Shown piece after piece: positions 7,213 through 7,944 of a stretch of 7,944 bases of DNA (the stretch's first letter is position 1; each line of letters starts with the position of its first letter). The stretch is from JBLHKE01 sp047619485 (GTDB lineage: Bacteria; Verrucomicrobiota; Verrucomicrobiia; Verrucomicrobiales; DEV007): contig JBLHKE010000352.1 in NCBI GenBank assembly GCA_047619485.1, positions 1 to 7,944 on the forward strand, read 5' to 3'. Under the pieces are notes generated by a model. It was not told the origin of the DNA and searched no databases. It was given only the letters and a program-made list of their open reading frames with translations. Made by a program: the position numbers and the translations under genes.

Positions 7213-7944
7213 TCACTCAGGCCTGGTGAGAAACTCCAGCAGGTCGGCCATCTGTTGCACGCTCAGACCTGATTCGAGCCCCTCTGGCATCGGCGAGTTG
7301 GGCAGCACTTGGATTTTGACGACCGTCTCGCGGACGATGCTTTGCTCGACACCTGCGGGGAGCAAGAGCTGGATCTGATCCTCGCCCTGGTCGGTGATTC
7401 TTCCCACCATACGTGCCCCATTTTTCAGCGTGATTTCTTGAATGGCAAACTGGGGTTGAATCTCGCGGGCGGGATCGATGAGGTTGCTTAGGATCGACTG
7501 CTTTCCCGAAGCCCGGAAAGAGGCGACGTCCGGGCCGTAGGCGAATCCGAGTTCGCCAGATCGGTGGCAGATCATGCAGCGCGCGGAGTAGATCTCTCTG
7601 CCCGTGCCAGCATCGCCTTTGAGCTCCAAGGCAGGACTATACTTTTCGAGCACTTCCAGCCGGCCATCAGTCGTCGCGGGAAAAACTTTATCCGCCAACT
7701 CGCGAATCTCCGCGTCATCATGGTTGCGCAATCGATCGACCGTTGCGCCATCCACCGCGCTAGCGGGAATCTTCTTTGCCTCGATCGCCTCGAGTAGAAT
7801 TGGAACGCGCTCGGAGCCGGTCATAGCTGCGAGCGCGCGAACCTTTCCCCTAGGTGAAAAATCGTTCCAGCGATCGACGAAGCGTATCGCCCACAGCGGA
7901 GAACCGTCGTCGTAGGCGTGGCATCCTGCGATGGCCTCGAGGAT
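7213..7944 (-). CDS. C-terminal part of PVC-type heme-binding (cytochrome c) protein, 5' partial
   Basis: The frame is open from the right edge of the window to a TGA at 7213-7215, giving 243 residues of the C-terminus. The internal ATG at 7824 is not the real start, because the frame continues in coherent helical sequence to base 7944. Residues 1 to about 105 are helical and look like the end of a HEAT-type repeat region. Next comes a cytochrome c module: GREIYSARCMICHRSGELG holds the heme-attachment motif CMICH (residues 123-127, bases 7564-7578). Then come YGPDV, the IDPAREIQPQF stretch, a beta-rich part (NGARMVGRITDQ), and a closing PMPEGLE motif near 218-224 whose Met (219) is a plausible second axial heme ligand. 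This order is that of the putative heme-binding domain of the Pirellula/Verrucomicrobium type (TIGR02603-like), usually the end of a large periplasmic protein that also carries a dehydrogenase-like propeller. That N-terminal part is outside the window, so the substrate cannot be judged. Confidence 0.92.
   Translation of the reverse strand: MLEAIAGCHAYDDGSPLWAIRFVDRWNDFSPRGKVRALAAMTGSERVPILLEAIEAKKIPASAVDGATVDRLRNHDDAEIRELADKVFPATTDGRLEVLEKYSPALELKGDAGTGREIYSARCMICHRSGELGFAYGPDVASFRASGKQSILSNLIDPAREIQPQFAIQEITLKNGARMVGRITDQGEDQIQLLLPAGVEQSIVRETVVKIQVLPNSPMPEGLESGLSVQQMADLLEFLTRPE

Noticed and set aside
7213..7824. Complete 203-residue cytochrome gene starting at the ATG at 7824
   Set aside because: The frame remains open for 40 more codons to the window edge with coherent helical sequence, so the Met is internal to a larger protein.

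Overview
The window looks like chromosomal DNA from a bacterium of the Planctomycetota-Verrucomicrobiota group, most likely Verrucomicrobiota. The base composition is fairly GC-rich. Three of the four genes belong to families typical of that group: a giant secreted CotH/lamin-tail protein with chitobiase-type modules, a two-module sialidase-like protein, and the CxxCH cytochrome domain that ends Pirellula/Verrucomicrobium-type heme proteins. The phylum call rests on remembered family distribution, not on a marker gene.

Layout: (1) 1-3903, plus strand: the C-terminal 1300 residues of a very large extracellular multidomain protein, whose start lies left of the window. (2) 4033-6093, plus strand, after a 129-base gap: a secreted sialidase-family protein made of two successive beta-propeller-like modules. 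(3) 6098-7114, minus strand, only 4 bases from the stop of gene 2: a lipoprotein of the DUF1460 (N-acetylmuramoyl-L-alanine amidase-like) family. (4) 7213-7944, minus strand, 98 bases upstream of gene 3: the C-terminal part of a heme-binding protein of the PVC type, with its start outside the window. No tRNA, rRNA, CRISPR array, insertion sequence or phage gene was seen. No gap between genes reaches 300 bases.

All four products appear to act outside the cytoplasm. Genes 1 and 2 may form a pair concerned with surface or environmental glycans: gene 1 carries carbohydrate-associated modules and a lectin-like insert, and gene 2 is a putative glycan hydrolase or lyase. Gene 3 probably acts on peptidoglycan fragments or a related amide substrate from a membrane anchor. 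Gene 4 is a c-type cytochrome module, probably of a periplasmic dehydrogenase. A functional link between the plus-strand pair and the minus-strand pair is not supported by anything visible.

No clearly new multi-gene system is evident. The most unusual points are domain architectures: an apparent lectin-like domain nested inside another module of the CotH protein, and the fusion of two sialidase-like modules in one polypeptide.
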